This document shows, piece by piece, positions 45,850 to 58,285 of a DNA stretch of 64,000 nucleotides (positions are counted from its first letter, which is position 1; each line of letters starts with the position of its first letter). The stretch is taken from positions 806,001 through 870,000 of the forward strand of contig JAWHQI010000264.1 of the NCBI GenBank assembly GCA_033032865.1, read 5' to 3'. The notes under the pieces were generated by a model, which worked only from the letters and a program-made list of their open reading frames with translations, was not told the origin of the DNA and ran no database searches. Made by a program: the position numbers and the translations under genes. This DNA is from Dactylorhiza incarnata. Its lineage: Eukaryota; Streptophyta; Magnoliopsida; Asparagales; Orchidaceae.

Positions 45850-46032
45850 CAGAATCAGAGTGAGTGTGGGAAGTAAAAGAAGCTGATTTATGTGGTTCTG
45901 ATGTAAAATTCTGCTGTGGAGTTGCCTTGAAAGGAGCATCTCCGAATGAATCCTCGTGAACCCGTTCGAAAGAAAATTTTGAACCATTTTTCATACTAGG
46001 CCAAACACAAATCATACACAGAAAAGGCTACA
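45850..46032 (-). other. possible orphan exon, unassigned
   Basis: Minus-strand frame containing FSFERVHEDSFGDAPFKATP with an acceptor-like TTTTATGCTTGTAG to its right and a possible donor GTTAGC to its left. Composition resembles Ser-rich tails of some plant kinases, but I cannot assign it. Confidence 0.25.
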
Positions 46033-46170
46033 AGCATAAAAAAAAATATTTGTTTAAACAATGTTTTCATGAAGACAGTAAAGGCGACAAAGGTGAGGCT
46101 TGAATCTTGGGCTTGAATTCTTTACTGATTGTACTTAATAATTTTTATTAAAAAATATATTATAAATTTA

Positions 46171-46601
46171 GGACGTTGTTAATAGCAAACTTTGAACGGA
46201 TATTAGCAAACCATCAAAACTTAAGAAAATACGTGCTTTTTGAAAATACGTCTTATAAGTGTATTTTTAGGAAAAGTGTTCAACATCAAAGTTGTAGAAC
46301 TCGTTGAGATCTACAACTTTCGTGTTGAATATTTTGCCTAAAAATGCACGGGTTAAGAGTATTTTCAAAATGCGTGAGACTATTGTGAAATGTTTTGTGC
46401 ATTTTGAAAATACGCCTAACCCGTACATTTTTAGGCAAAATGTTCAACACGAAAGTTGTAGATCTTGATGAGATCTGCAACTTTGATGTTGAACACTTTT
46501 CCTAAAAATGCACCTATAAGGCGTATTTTCAAAAAACACGTATTTTTTTAAGTTTTGATGGTTTGCTAATATCCGTTCAAGGTTTGCTATTAACAAGGTC
46601 C
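46171..46601. mobile_element. palindromic MULE-like MITE, family 1 copy B
   Basis: Starts GGACGTTGTTAATAGCAAAC and ends with its complement. 8-bp target duplications TAAATTTA lie at 46163-46170 and 46602-46609. The whole element folds on itself, and each arm has its own smaller palindrome around 'GAGATCT'. Confidence 0.85.
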
Positions 46602-46609
46602 TAAATTTA

Positions 46610-48130
46610 TATATGTATGTACGAGTGATAATGCACCGCCCCCGTATGACCACAACAATACTCTCAATTGACCGTGTTTTCTGTAGGCAACAATGTACAA
46701 TGAAAATAGTAGTATTATCTTAATAATTTCCTATGATTGTGTTTCTTTGTAAAGCAAGATATATTAGTTCAATTATCATGTGATTTTGTTTTTTTAGTTT
46801 AGTAAGTATTAGAAAGTGCAAGGCAATGTAAATAAGCATTTTTTTATACTCGACATAAGTTAAATTTAATGAATGCGAAAAATCATAGCCCTACAACACG
46901 ATCATTGTACTCAATTGGGTGAGCTCCTTGAAGTTTAGCTCCAATACTTCGACATGTTTGACGAATGCAAGTACATGCAAAATGAGTGCGCGATTGATAT
47001 CACGTCGCATAAGATTGTAACATTGGCTACTAATTTTGTTTAATACTAAATTAAATTTACATTAAAAATTTCTTCGTTTACTATAAACAAGCGAAAGGAG
47101 CACATGATCCTATATGCACATAGTTTCTGACCAGCTCCGACAATATTTTAGTCATCAGTTGTAGTCATTGAAACAAATACATTTGTCTTTATTTTTCTCT
47201 CCATTGTATAATTTTCTCTTTTATTCAAAATTATTAATTTTTTGATCCCTCGGGATACAATGTAATGTTAATTTGATCTCTAATTTTTTAAAGTTGTATC
47301 ATTTTCATCATTTTGACTAACATTTGGTTTCATTTTGAATGCAATTCAAGAGTAAAAAAAGATTCACAAATGAAAAATTCAAGAACTATTGACACAAATA
47401 AAACTTTAGAGATTAATTTGACATTGTCTTTAACACTTAAGGACTGAAATAGTTTTTACCCTATATGTTTGTTAATTTTATTTATTGTTATATTTTCTTT
47501 ACTTTTCTATATTTTATCTTTGATCTTCCTCCAAGTATTTTCTAATTTATTTAAGGAATTGTTAAAGGCATTGCATTTTTGGCTAGCTGCACCGCTTTGT
47601 TAAAGTCATTATATTTTTCTCATATTTTGTTAAAGACATCTAAAATTATTAATTGTACCCCAGTAGTGTTAAAGACACTTCAACTTGAATTTTAATAAAA
47701 AAATTATAGAACTACATCATAAATTTTAGTAAAATGGGCAAATTGTTATAAAAAAAGTCATTAATTTTATCCTCCTTGATAAATAAAAATAAATCAAAAT
47801 CAATGTTAAGTAAAAATGTAATTTTGAAAATGAAAATAACACAGTACTTTGTCGAGTCTCACGCCAATAGCCTTGTCGACCTCGTGCCCTACATGCTAAG
47901 TTCGTTTCTTCGGCGAATGGTGGATCCGACGAGCCTGAGATCATCGCAATAAACTCAGTTTTCAAGCTTCTGCGGTGCAAGTTAGTGGTGTCATTAGTGT
48001 TTTTTGGGGAGTAATTTTAAAGTTAAATTAGAAGAAATTGCCGCGCACTAGCCAAAATTGTTCTGCCTTTAACAACTCCCATTTATTTATTTTAACTCTA
48101 TTCAGTGTTCAGTTTTGTTAATTGATAGTA
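46610..48130. other. AT-rich intergenic sequence
   Basis: No gene recognised. A GC-richer island at 47845-47980 gives short frames without a family match. Confidence 0.45.
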
Positions 48131-48496
48131 TAATTATAGGACGTTGTTAACAACAAACCTCATTTGATTGTTAGCAATCCAAAAAAACCCATCCTTTTTT
48201 TAAATGTATTTTTTTTTTAATTTCATATTGGCTGTTAGCAAATTCAGTTCTAGAGGAGATTGGTCATCGTGGAGGTCGGACCAGCACTGCATCTGCCCTG
48301 CTGTGAGGTCGTTGAACCTCTCTGGCAACCCTCGCTGAAATTTTCGATCTAAGAAACCCACAGACCTCGTTCAATAATCTCTCCGGCTAGCTCCCAATAA
48401 TCCTCTCTGGCTAGCTCCCAATAATCCTCTCCGGCGACCCTAGCTGAGATCTCTCTTGCGAGTTCCGACCTTGCTTACTATTCTTCTCTAGAGGTC

Positions 48497-48840
48497 ATGA
48501 ACCTCTCCGATAACAATTTCTCAGGTAAGATCTCAGTGAAAAACCTCACTGAGATTTCCGATCTAAGAAATATACAGATCTCATTCAATAATCTCTCCGG
48601 CGAGCTCCCAAAATCCCTCTCTATTATCTTTTCCGGACCTATTCGCTTTGGCGGCGGCTTAAAGGAGCTCCACTTGCAGAACAATCACTTTTTTGGCACC
48701 ATTCCCTTCTCCAGGACCTCATAATATGGAATAACCTTATTGATGGTGAGATCCCCGATCTCGACCGCATTACCACTCTCGAAAATCTCATCCGGGACAA
48801 CAATGGCATCACTGACTCAACTGGATCTTCCTCTCTAGTA
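48497..48840 (+). pseudogene. captured leucine-rich-repeat receptor fragment
   Basis: Reads MNLSDNNFSGKISVKNLTEI, then NNLSGELPKSL and LHLQNNHFFGTIP, fitting the plant LRR consensus LxLxxNxLSGxIP. It stops at TAA (48722-48724), and the following bases still show LRR-like spacing. Upstream at 48365-48440 the phrase 'CTCTCCGGCTAGCTCCCAAT' is repeated, pointing to local shuffling. No kinase domain is present. Confidence 0.68.
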
Positions 48841-48882
48841 ACCAATTCAACTGTGAGATACTTGCCTTGATCGGTAGACTTG

Positions 48883-48887
48883 AGTAT
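48883..48887 (+). repeat. target-site duplication AGTAT (left)
   Basis: Repeated at 57978-57982 after the 3' LTR. Confidence 0.87.
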
Positions 48888-50787
48888 TGATGGGGTTCCC
48901 CCAAACAGGTATAATCGAACCGGAGATCCTTTAGACATGAACCGCGAGACGCATGTGTAAGCAAGCGCGCACGCCCGCACACAGCCCCGCTCGTGCGCAC
49001 CCGCACATGACCCCGCCTGGCCGCGCGCACCCGCGCTTGGCTGCACGCACCCGCGTGCGGCCCCCGCCTGGTCGCGCGCCCACGCGCACGGCCCCCGCCT
49101 GGTCGCGCATCCACGCGCACGGCCCCGCCCATGCGCTCCCAAGCGCGGCCCCGCCTGGCCGCGCACCCCCGTGCGCGGTCCCGGCTGGCCCAGGTCGGGC
49201 GGCCTCTTGGTCGCCCGATCCCGGCCGGCCCAGGTCGGGCGGCCTCTTGGTCGCCCGATCCCGGCCGGCCCAGGTCGGGCGGCCTCTTGGTCGCCCGATC
49301 CCGGCCGCCACCCCCGCAGGGGCCGTCGCCCCCCTCGGCCAGATCGGACGGTCCCGCGGCCGCCCGATCTCGGCCGCCTCCCCCGCAGGGGGCGGCATTC
49401 GCCTCGCCCAAATCGGGCGGCCCCACGACCGTCCTATCTCGGTCGCCGCCCCCGCCTCGCCCAGATCGCGCGGCCCCACCACCGCCCGATCTCGGCCGCC
49501 GCCCCCGTCGGGGGCGGAATTCGCCTCGCCCAGATCGGGCAGCCCTGCCGCAGCCCGTTCTCGGCCGCCGCCCCCGCCAGGGGCGGCGCCAACCCGATCT
49601 CGGCCGCCGCCCCCGCCCCCGCCGGGGGCGACATTCGCCTCGCCCAGATCGGGCGGCCCCACAGTCGTTCGATCTCGGCCGCCGCCCCCGCCGGGGGCGG
49701 CATCCGCCTCGCCCAGATCGGGCGGCCCCGCCGCCGCCCGATCTCGGCCGCCGCCCCCGTCGGGGGCGGCATTCGCCTCGCCCAGATCGGGCGGCCCCGC
49801 CGCCGCCCGATCTCGGCCTCCGCCCTCGCCGGGGAAGGCCTCCGCCTCACCCAGGTCGGGCGGCCCCGCGGCCGCCCGATCTCGTCCGGGCTCCCCGTCG
49901 TAGCCGTCTGATCGCTCCGCCTCTCCTCCACCCTCCGATCAGGGCGTAACCACCCGCGTAACTACCTTCTTAATGGAGTGGTGCGAATATCTGAAATAAG
50001 CCTAGTCTCCGTCCAGTAAAATCCTAAATTAATGTGTGTCATATTTCATATAGTATTGGTCTGCGTTTAGTTATTATGGTGGTTATGGTCTGCGATTATC
50101 CGCATAACCACCCCTGAGGCCTATAAATAGACCTCATGCTTCTCTCTATTCCTCCATTCTATTCTCTCCTTCTCCCTCCTTCCCTCCTAAGTGCAAAAGA
50201 GAGAGCCTCCTTTGTAGATCTCCCTCATCTTCGAAGCCGCCCTTGAAGATCCTTCAAGCACTTCGAAGATCGCTTAAAATTCAAATACTTTCCTCAAGTT
50301 TCCCTCCGTGCAGGATCGCACAGTGGTCGTCGCCACCAAGGAGACGCCTGACCCCGGGCCCTTCCAAGTGAACGACAAGAGCGCTCGAGGACTCAGACCG
50401 CGACGCCCAAGATCCGGAAGGCGCGCCAAAGATCATCCGAACTCCAGAGCACGGTGCCCCCCACTACGGCCGAAAAAAGTACTTAGCTTTGTGAGCGGCG
50501 GCCTGTCACCACCTAAGCATCTCTCTCCCTCTCGCCCCCACTGTAACGAGGCGCGGTCTGTCGCCCTCGATTTCTCGAATAAGCCATGTAAAGAGCCATC
50601 AAATAGTGAAGTTCGGTCGGCACCGTCCCGACCACGTGGTTTTTCATCCCTTTCCGGGGTTTTCCACGCTAAAAAAATCCTCTTGCCAACTGTCTCATTT
50701 CTCTGTGATTGTTTGCGCGCTCGTCCGCTCCCGGGATAAGACAGTCAATTTTAGACCGGTTCAAGGAGCCTCGAGTAGACCGCAACA
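48888..50787 (+). repeat. 5' LTR of Tat-type element (1.9 kb)
   Basis: TGATGGGGTTCCCC...GACCGCAACA. 48960-49900 is very GC-rich, built of about 70-bp subrepeats ('GCCCGATCTCGGCCGCCGCC' type). The long open frames across it on both strands are composition artefacts. A TATA-like CTATAAATAG is at about 50122. Confidence 0.9.
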
Positions 50788-50876
50788 GTTTGGCGTCGTC
50801 TGTGGGAAAAAAATCCCAAAGCTCTGAAGATTTAGAAAACAGTATCCTCCACCCAGCGATACTCGAGACTAGAAAC

Positions 50877-53800
50877 ATGGCAAGAAGGCTGGAAACTGTT
50901 GGTGAGCTCAACGAAACAAACTGCGACAAAAGATTCAAGTTAGACGCAACAATTACCTTTGGAGAAGAAGACTTAGAGGGAGTACGAACTCCCCATCAAG
51001 ACCCATTAATAAGAGCCGGGATCAGAGATCCCTGCTACCTCTTTAAAAGAATCCTGATAGATAGCGGAAGTTCGGCTGATGTCCTGTCTCTCTCCGCATT
51101 GCACGGCCTCAAACTTAGCAAAGAGCATCTCATACCTACGGAAGAACCGATCTATGGCATGGATAACCGTCCCATACCGATCTTGGGATCAATATCTCTC
51201 CGAGTCACGTTGGGCGAGCCCCCAAGGCAAGCCACGCATCAAGTTCAGTTCCTGATCGTAGATTCCATCCCAACCTATAATGTCGTATTTGGGAGGCCCC
51301 TCCAGTCAATCTTTGGGGGCGATCTCGTCCATTCCACACCTGGTTCTCAAATTCCCGACCGCTGACGGAATATGAGTGGCTCGGGGTAGCCAAGAGAAAA
51401 GGACATACCACCTGGAGCAGACTATGCCAAGGCAGGCCGCCGCCGTTGGCATCGACAATTTCGATTTACGAGATGAAACCACTTTGCAGCGAGGCGCCCC
51501 CGCCGAAGGACTGATGAAGATAGCCCTCTCTCCCCAATACCCTTCCCGGACAGTACGGGTTGGATATCTCCTTTCCCAGGAAGAGGTGGAGCAATACATG
51601 GCCCTATTACTCGCAAACAAAGACGTTTTCGCTTGGAGCCCAGAGGACATGTCAGGAGTAGACCTCGAGGTAATCTCTCATTCCTTAAATATCAACTCAT
51701 CCTGTCGGCCCGTCATTCAGAAGAAAAGAAACTTCGCCCCCGAGAGACTACAAGCCATTGAAGAGGAAGTGACCAAGCTTCTCGACGCTAAGTTCATCCG
51801 TGAAGCTGACTATCCAACATGGCTAGCAAACATAGTCATGGTAAAGAAAGCCTCGGAGAAGTGGAGGATGTACGTCGCTACAGCAACCTCAACCAAGCTT
51901 GCCCAAAAGACAGCTTCCCACTCCCAAGGATCGACCAGCTCGTAGACGCCACGACCGGACATGAACTCCTCAGCTTCATGGACGCCTACTCCGGGCACAA
52001 CCAGATTCGGATGAATCCAATCGACGAAGAACACACGGCCTTCCGAACAAATAAAAGAGTCTACTGCTACAAGGTGATGCACTTCGGCCTCAAGAACGCC
52101 GGGGCAACTTACCAAAGACTGATGAATAAGGTATTCAAGAGCCAAATCGGGAAGTCGATGGAGGTTTATGTCGACGACATGCTAGTAAAAAGCGTCCAAT
52201 GAAGCAGTCACTTAGAAGACTTGGAGCAGTGCTTCCGACTCCTCCGCCACTACAAAATACGGCTTAATCCCAACAAGTGTGCGTTCGGCGTCACGGTAGG
52301 AAAGTTCCTCGGTTTCCTAGTCACTCACCGAGGAATTGAGGAAAATCCTGAAAAAATAAAAGTTCTAGAAGACATGACACCCTCGCGCTCCATCAAAGAA
52401 GTGCAGCGTTTAAATGGCAGGATTGCCGCACTCTCACGTTTCTTAGCTGGGGTAGGAGACAAGTTCCTCCCCTTCTTCAAGATTCTACGGGGAGCGCGCA
52501 ACTCAGGATTCCAATGGACGGATGAATGTCAGACAGCCTTCCAGCACCTCAAACAATACCTGGCCATACCCCCTCTCCTGTCAAAACCCACTCCCAGAGA
52601 AGTTTTGTTCTTATACCTGGCATTATCCCCCGCGACCCTAAGTGCGGTGCTCGTGAAGAGCGAAGGCGGAGTTCAACGACCAATCTACTATCTCAGCAAG
52701 ATCCTTACAGACACTGAGGCTAGGTACCCAAAGGCTGATAAAACGGCTCTAGCTCTTGTTTTCTCTGCGAGGAAGCTTCGACCATACTTCCAGGCTCACA
52801 CGATAAAGGTGCTAACACAACTGCCCCTCCGGGCTATCCTGCAAAAGCCCGAAGTATCCAGAAGGCTGGTCAAGTGGGCGGTGGAACTCGGGGAATTCGA
52901 CATCCAGTTCCTCCCCCGACCAGACATAAAGTCCCATATCCTCGCCGACTTCATTGTAAAAAGTACGATCCCCCAGAACAAACTCCCTCGGAGAATGTAC
53001 CCTCCGCGCACTGGACTCTCTATGTCGACGAAGCCTCCGGAGCGGCCGGAGCCGGAGCAGGACTCCTCTTAGTGAGCCTGGAGGAGATTGCTCTGGAGTA
53101 TGACATTCGACTGAAGTTCCCGGCCACCAACAACGTCGCCGAGTATGAAGCGATAATCGCAGGTCTCCGGCTCGCCATCAATTGCAAGGTGGATGCCCTG
53201 ACGGTGCACGCGGATTCCCGGTTGGTAGTCTCGCAAATCGAGGGAGACTACGAAGCAAGAAACGAGCAACTTGCATGTTATCTTGCACTCGCCAGGTCAC
53301 TGCTGCAACAGATACCATCACATCAAATTCTACACATTTCCCGAGAGCAAAATACCCGAGCTGACGCTCTGTCCAAGCTTGCTACCTCGACAACTGCCTA
53401 CCAGTCCAGGAGAAGAAGAATCGAGGATATCACGGTCCCAAGCATTAAAGGACCGTGGGAGATTGCCAATATTAGTAGCAAGGAATCTTCCTGGATGGAC
53501 CCTCTGCGAGCATATCTTACGCACGGACAACTCCCCGAGGATCATCTAGAGGCAAGAAAGCTCCGAATTCGAGTAGCAAGGTTTGCCATTATTGACAGTG
53601 AGCTCTACAAACGAGCATTCTCTGGGTCATATCTAAAATGCTTGTTGGAGGCCGGCTCGGATTACGCTTTGCGTGAGGTGCATGGAGGAATCTGCGGCGA
53701 ACACCTGGGCGGAAAGGCCTTAGCCCGAAAGATTCTCCGTCAAGGATTCTATTGGCCAACCATAAAGAAGGACGCGACAGAGTTTGTCCAGAAGTGCAAG

Positions 53801-54723
53801 AGTTGTCAGCTCCACGCAAATACCCCCCACAGGCCGCCATTCGCCCTCACCACACTCCAGAGCCCTTGGCCATTCACGCAGTGGGGAATTGATCTCTTAG
53901 GACCTCTACCCGCAGCATCCGGTCAAAGGAACTTCATCATCATGGATATCGATTATTTCACCAAGTGGGTAGAGGCAGAACCCTTGGCCAAGATAACCGA
54001 GGAAAATGCCAAGAGGTTCATCTCAAAGAACATCGTCTGCCACTTCAGCATCCCGGCAACTATCATAGCAGACAATGGTACCCAGTTCACAGGTAAGTCC
54101 TTTACCAAAATGTGCGAAGATCTGAAGATCAACCTCCGCCACACCGCGGTAGCGCATCCACAAGCAAACGGACAGATAGAAGTAACAAACCGCACAATAC
54201 TCAAGGGCCTAAAAACACGCCTCCAAGAAGCCGGGGGCAATGGGTGGACGCACTCCCGAACGTATTATGGGCATACCGTACCACGAAGAAAACACCGACC
54301 GGGGAAAATCCATACAACCTATGTTACGGAGCCGAAACTATTATCCCCGTGGACATTGGAGTCCCGAGTGCTCGCGTCCAGACTTTCAATCCAGAGAAAA
54401 ATGAGGAGCTACTCAGAGAAAATCTCGATTTGATCTCAGAGGAACGTGAGACAACATGACACGTGGCTGCCTATCAGAGGCGAGTGGCCCGCCTCTACGA
54501 CAGAAGGGTAAAGCCGAGACCGATCAATATTAGAGATCTCGTTCTGCGAAATGTAGAGGCCGCCGGCAAGGGCCCATAGAAGGACAAACTTTCGCCAACT
54601 TGGGAAGGACCGTTTGTCGTCACGACCGTCATCAAGCCCGAAAAGTTCAAGCTCAGAAACGCAGAGGGAAAAACACTTCTGCGAACCTGGAATGCGCAAA
54701 ACTTGCGTCGGTTTTATCAATAG
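50877..54723 (+). pseudogene. Tat-type pol: protease, RT, two RNase H, integrase; frameshifted
   Basis: Protease with ILIDSGSSADVL near 51050 (frame ends 51365). RT starts in a second frame from about 51376 ('WRMYV' near 51860), then shifts to 'ACPKDSFPLPRIDQLVD' (51900-51950). The RT box VYVDDM lies at about 52164-52181, with TGA at 52200-52202. RNase H 1 is at about 52500-52950; a frameshift near 52980 leads to a second, archaeal-like RNase H with TLYVDEASG (near 53015) and NNVAEYEAIIAGLRLA (near 53130). Integrase zinc region is at about 53670-53810 and core with WGIDLLG and ADNGTQF at about 53880-54090. A frameshift occurs near 54236, and TGA and TAG at 54457 and 54577. Terminal stop is at 54721-54723. 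Confidence 0.88.
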
Positions 54724-54909
54724 TTCGTTTGCTCACCCTTGTACTTGAATCTTAACAATCGTTGTAGCAAATATTCACAAATTCGCACCTACGCAGAAGC
54801 TATTACGAAATTAATCCCCGCATGTCTAATATGCTCCTAACTATGATACCTCAAGAACACCTTGGGAAACAGACCATCTCAGTCGAAGATGGTTTGCACA
54901 CGGAAAGCG

Positions 54910-55975
54910 TGTTAGGGCCTGCCCCCCTCGCGCTCGTCAGCGGTTCGAATCGTTTGCCATTCACCATCTCTCCGGGGCCACGCCCCCGTGATCTCACTGC
55001 CCGGGATCGAACGGTCACATCTCTTCTCCCCCGTGGTAGGTCACAACGTCGCCAGGGCCTGCCCCCCTCGCGCTCGTCAGCGGTTTGAATCGTTTTCCAT
55101 TCACCGTCACTCTGGGGCCACGCCCCCGTGACCTCACTGCCCTGGATCGAACGGTCACATCCCTTCTCCCCCACGGTAGGTCACAGCGTCGTCAGGGCCT
55201 GCCACCCTCGCGCTCGCCAGCGGTTTGAATCGTTTGCCATTCACCGTCTCTCCGGGGCCACGCCCCCGTGACCTCATTGCCCCAGATCGAACGGTCACAT
55301 ACTCACATCCCTTCTCCCCGCGGTAGGTCACAGCGTCGCCAGAGCCTACCCCCTCGCGCTCGCCAGCGGTTCGAATCGTTTGCCATTCACCGTCTCTCCG
55401 GGGCCACGCCCCCGTGACCTCACTGCCCCAGATCGAACGATCACATCCCTTCTCCCCCGCGGTAGGTCACAACGTCGCCAGGGCCAGCCCCCTCGCGATT
55501 GCCAGCGGTTCGAATCGTTTGCCATTCACCGTCTATCCGGGGCTACGCCCCCGTGACCTCACTGCCCTGGATCGAACGGTCACATCCTTTCTCCCCCGCG
55601 GTAGGTCACATCGTCGTCAGGGCCGACCCACTCGCGCTCGCCAGCAGTTCGAATCATTTGTCATTCACCGTCTCTCCGGGGCCACGCCCCCGTGACCTCA
55701 CTGCCCCGGATCGAACGGTCACATCCCTTCTCCCCCACGGTAGGTCACAGCGTCGCAAGGGTCTGCCCCCCTCGCGCTCGCCAGCGGTTCAGATCGTTTG
55801 CCATTCACCGTCTCTCCGGGGACACGCCCCCGTGACCTCACTGTCCCGGATCGAACAGTCACATCCCTTCTCCCCTGCGGTAGGCCACAGCGTTGCCAGG
55901 GCCTGCCCCTCTCACGCTCACCAGCAGTCCGAAGTATCTGCGCTACACCGCCTCTCTGAGGGAGCAACCCCATGT
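54910..55975 (+). repeat. 140-bp tandem repeats, about 7.5 units
   Basis: Successive 'CTCGCGCTCG' landmarks recur about every 139-146 bp. Each unit has 'TTTGCCATTCACCGTCTCTC', 'GGGGCCACGCCCCCGTGACC' and 'TAGGTCACAxCGTCGCCAGG'. They lie between pol and the 3' LTR, as reported for Tat/Ogre-type elements. Confidence 0.9.
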
Positions 55976-56189
55976 CGCCATTACCTTAGCTCGAAGGTCG
56001 TGTGTATAGAACGACGCCGACACCACGGAGCCAAAGTCACCACACAAGTAAGCATGTAAGCCAAGAGGCCCGTAACCGAGCAAGATACGACGATTCCCCC
56101 AAACAAACTGGCATACTCAAAAGCTCGCAACAAGAAAAATTTCCGGGCTCGTTCTCTACAAAAACGATCTCCGAAAATTGTAGGGCACT

Positions 56190-57977
56190 TGATGGGGTTC
56201 CCCCAAACAGGTATAATTGAACCAGAGATCCTTTAGACACGAACTGCGAGACGCATGCGTAAGCAAGCGCGCACGCCCGCACACAGCCCCGCTCGTGCGC
56301 CCCCGCGCACTGCCCCGCCTGGCCGCGCGCACCCGCGCACGGCCCCGCCTGGCAGCACGCACTCGCGTGGGGCCCCCGCCTAGTCGCGCGCCCCCGCGCA
56401 CGGCCCCGCTCATGCGCTCCCGCGCGCAACCCCGCCTGGCTGCGCGCCCCCCGTGCGCGGTCTCGGTTGGCCCGGGTCGGGCGGCCTCTTGGCCTCCCGA
56501 TCCCGGTCGCAGCCTCCGCAGGGGCCGTCGCCCCCCTCGCCCAGATCGGGCGGCCCCGCGACCGCCCGATATCGGCCGCCGCCCTCGTCGGGGGCGGCAT
56601 ACGCCTCGCCCATATCAGGCGTCCCCACGGCCGTCCGATCTCGGCTACCGGCCCCGCCGGTGGCGGCATCCGCCTCCCCCAGATCGGGCGGCCCCGCAGC
56701 CGCCCGATCTCGGCCGTCGCCCCCGCCGGGGGCGGCACCCGCCCGATCTCGACCGCCGCCCCCGCCGGGGGCGTTACCCGCTCGTTCTCGGTCCCCGCCC
56801 CCGCCGGGGGCGGCATTCGCCTCGCCTAGATCGGGCGGCTCCAAGACCGTCCGATCTCAGCCGCCGCCCCCGCTGGTGGTGGCATCCGCCTCGCCCAGAT
56901 CGGGCGTCCCCGTCGCCGCCCGATCTCGGCCGCCGCCCCCGTTGGGGGCGGCATTCGCCTCGCCCAGATCGGGTGGCCCCGCCGCCGCCCGATCTCGGTC
57001 GTCGCCCCCCCCCGGCGCTGGCACCCGTCTCGCGCAGGTCGTGCGACCTCAAGGCCCCTCGATCTCGGCCGCCGCCCTCGCCGGGGACGGCCTCCGCCTC
57101 GCCCAGGTCGGGTGGCCTCGCAGCCGCCCGATCTCGGCCTGGCTCCCCGCCGTAGCCGTCCGATCGCGCCACATCTCCTCCACCCTCCGATCAGGGCGTA
57201 ACCACCCGCGTAACTACCTTCTTAATGGATGGGTGCGAATATCTGAAATAAGCCTGGTCTGCGTCCAGTAAAATCCTAAATTAATGCGCGTCATATTTCA
57301 TATAGTATTGGTATGTGTTTAGTGATTATGGTGGTTATGGTCTGTGATTTTCCGCATAACCACTATAACCACCCTTGAGAATGCAAAAGAGAGAGCCTCC
57401 TTTGGAGATCTCCCTCATCTTCGAAGCCGCCCTTGAAGATCCTTCAAGCACTTCGAAGATCGCTTAGAATTCTCATACTTTCCTCAAGTTTCCCTCCGTG
57501 CTGGATCGCACAGTGGTCGTCGCCACCAAGGAGACGGTTGACCCCGGGCCCTTCCAAGTGAACAACGAGAGCGCTCGAGGACTCAGAGCGCGACGCCCAA
57601 GATCCGGAAGGCGCGCCAAAGATCATCCGAACTCCAGAGCACGGTGCCCCCCACTACGGCCGAAAAAAGTACTTAGCTTTGTGAGCGGTGACCTGTCACC
57701 CCCTAAACATCTCTCTCCCTCTCGCCCCTACTGTAACGAGGCGTGACCTGTCGTCCTCGATTTCTCGAATAAGCCCTGTAAAGAGCCATCAAATAGTGAA
57801 GTTCGGTCGGCACCATCCCGACGACGTGATTTTTCATCCTTTTCCGAGGTTTTCCACGCTAAAAAGATCCTCTTGCCAACTGTCTTATTTCTCTGTGGCT
57901 GTTTGCGCGCTCGTCGGCTCCCGGGCTAAGACGGTCGATTTTAGACCGGTTCAAGAAGTCTCGAGTAGACCGCAACA
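56190..57977 (+). repeat. 3' LTR of Tat-type element (1.8 kb)
   Basis: Same ends as the 5' LTR. It lacks about 60 bp that includes the TATA-like stretch (5' LTR around 50125-50185). Followed by AGTAT at 57978-57982. Confidence 0.9.
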
Positions 57978-58285
57978 AGTATCTCGCCATCCTTAGGTTT
58001 AGAGGCGTAAAAAATATGATTTGCTTGTATAAAAAGATATGAAAATGAAAAAAATATTAAAAAAGATTTTTTTTTTGGTTTGCTAACCGCCAAATGAGAT
58101 TTGCCGTTAACAATGTCCTAATTATATTATACTTAGCATATATAATTAAATGAGGCTGCTATAAAGCGTATATATATAATTGGTGGGCAAAATTTGGTAT
58201 TTTCTAATTTATTTATTTTTTTTTAAAATGAAAAAAAGAAGCTTATCGATAGTATTAGCCGTCAAATGGGGACCAGAAATATTAG

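Larger units (their letters stand above)
48888..57977 (+). mobile_element. Tat-type Ty3/gypsy element, gag deleted
   Basis: A 9.1-kb element with long LTRs, a TTTGGCGTCGTCTGTGGGAA primer-site region just after the 5' LTR, a pol with two RNase H domains (hallmark of the Tat clade), 140-bp tandem repeats before the 3' LTR and an AGTAT target duplication. Gag is missing: protease-type sequence begins within 100-200 bp of the primer site. It inserted into the LRR-containing MULE-like element. Confidence 0.9.
48131..58126. mobile_element. 10-kb composite MULE-like element (with 8-bp TSD TAATTATA)
   Basis: The element proper is 48139-58118. The left end GGACGTTGTTAACAACAAAC and the complement of the right end GGACATTGTTAACGGCAAAT match for about 45 bp, and similarity continues weakly for about 100 bp. 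TAATTATA flanks both sides (48131-48138, 58119-58126). The ends resemble the family 1 MITEs, so it probably used the same transposase. Removing the Tat-type retroelement inside leaves about 0.9 kb containing leucine-rich-repeat sequence: a Pack-MULE-type gene-fragment capture. Confidence 0.75.

Noticed and set aside
48639..49949. Frames up to 316 codons on both strands, collagen- or proline-rich looking
   Set aside because: They lie in the GC-rich subrepeats of the Tat-type LTR and recur in the 3' LTR (56037-57271).
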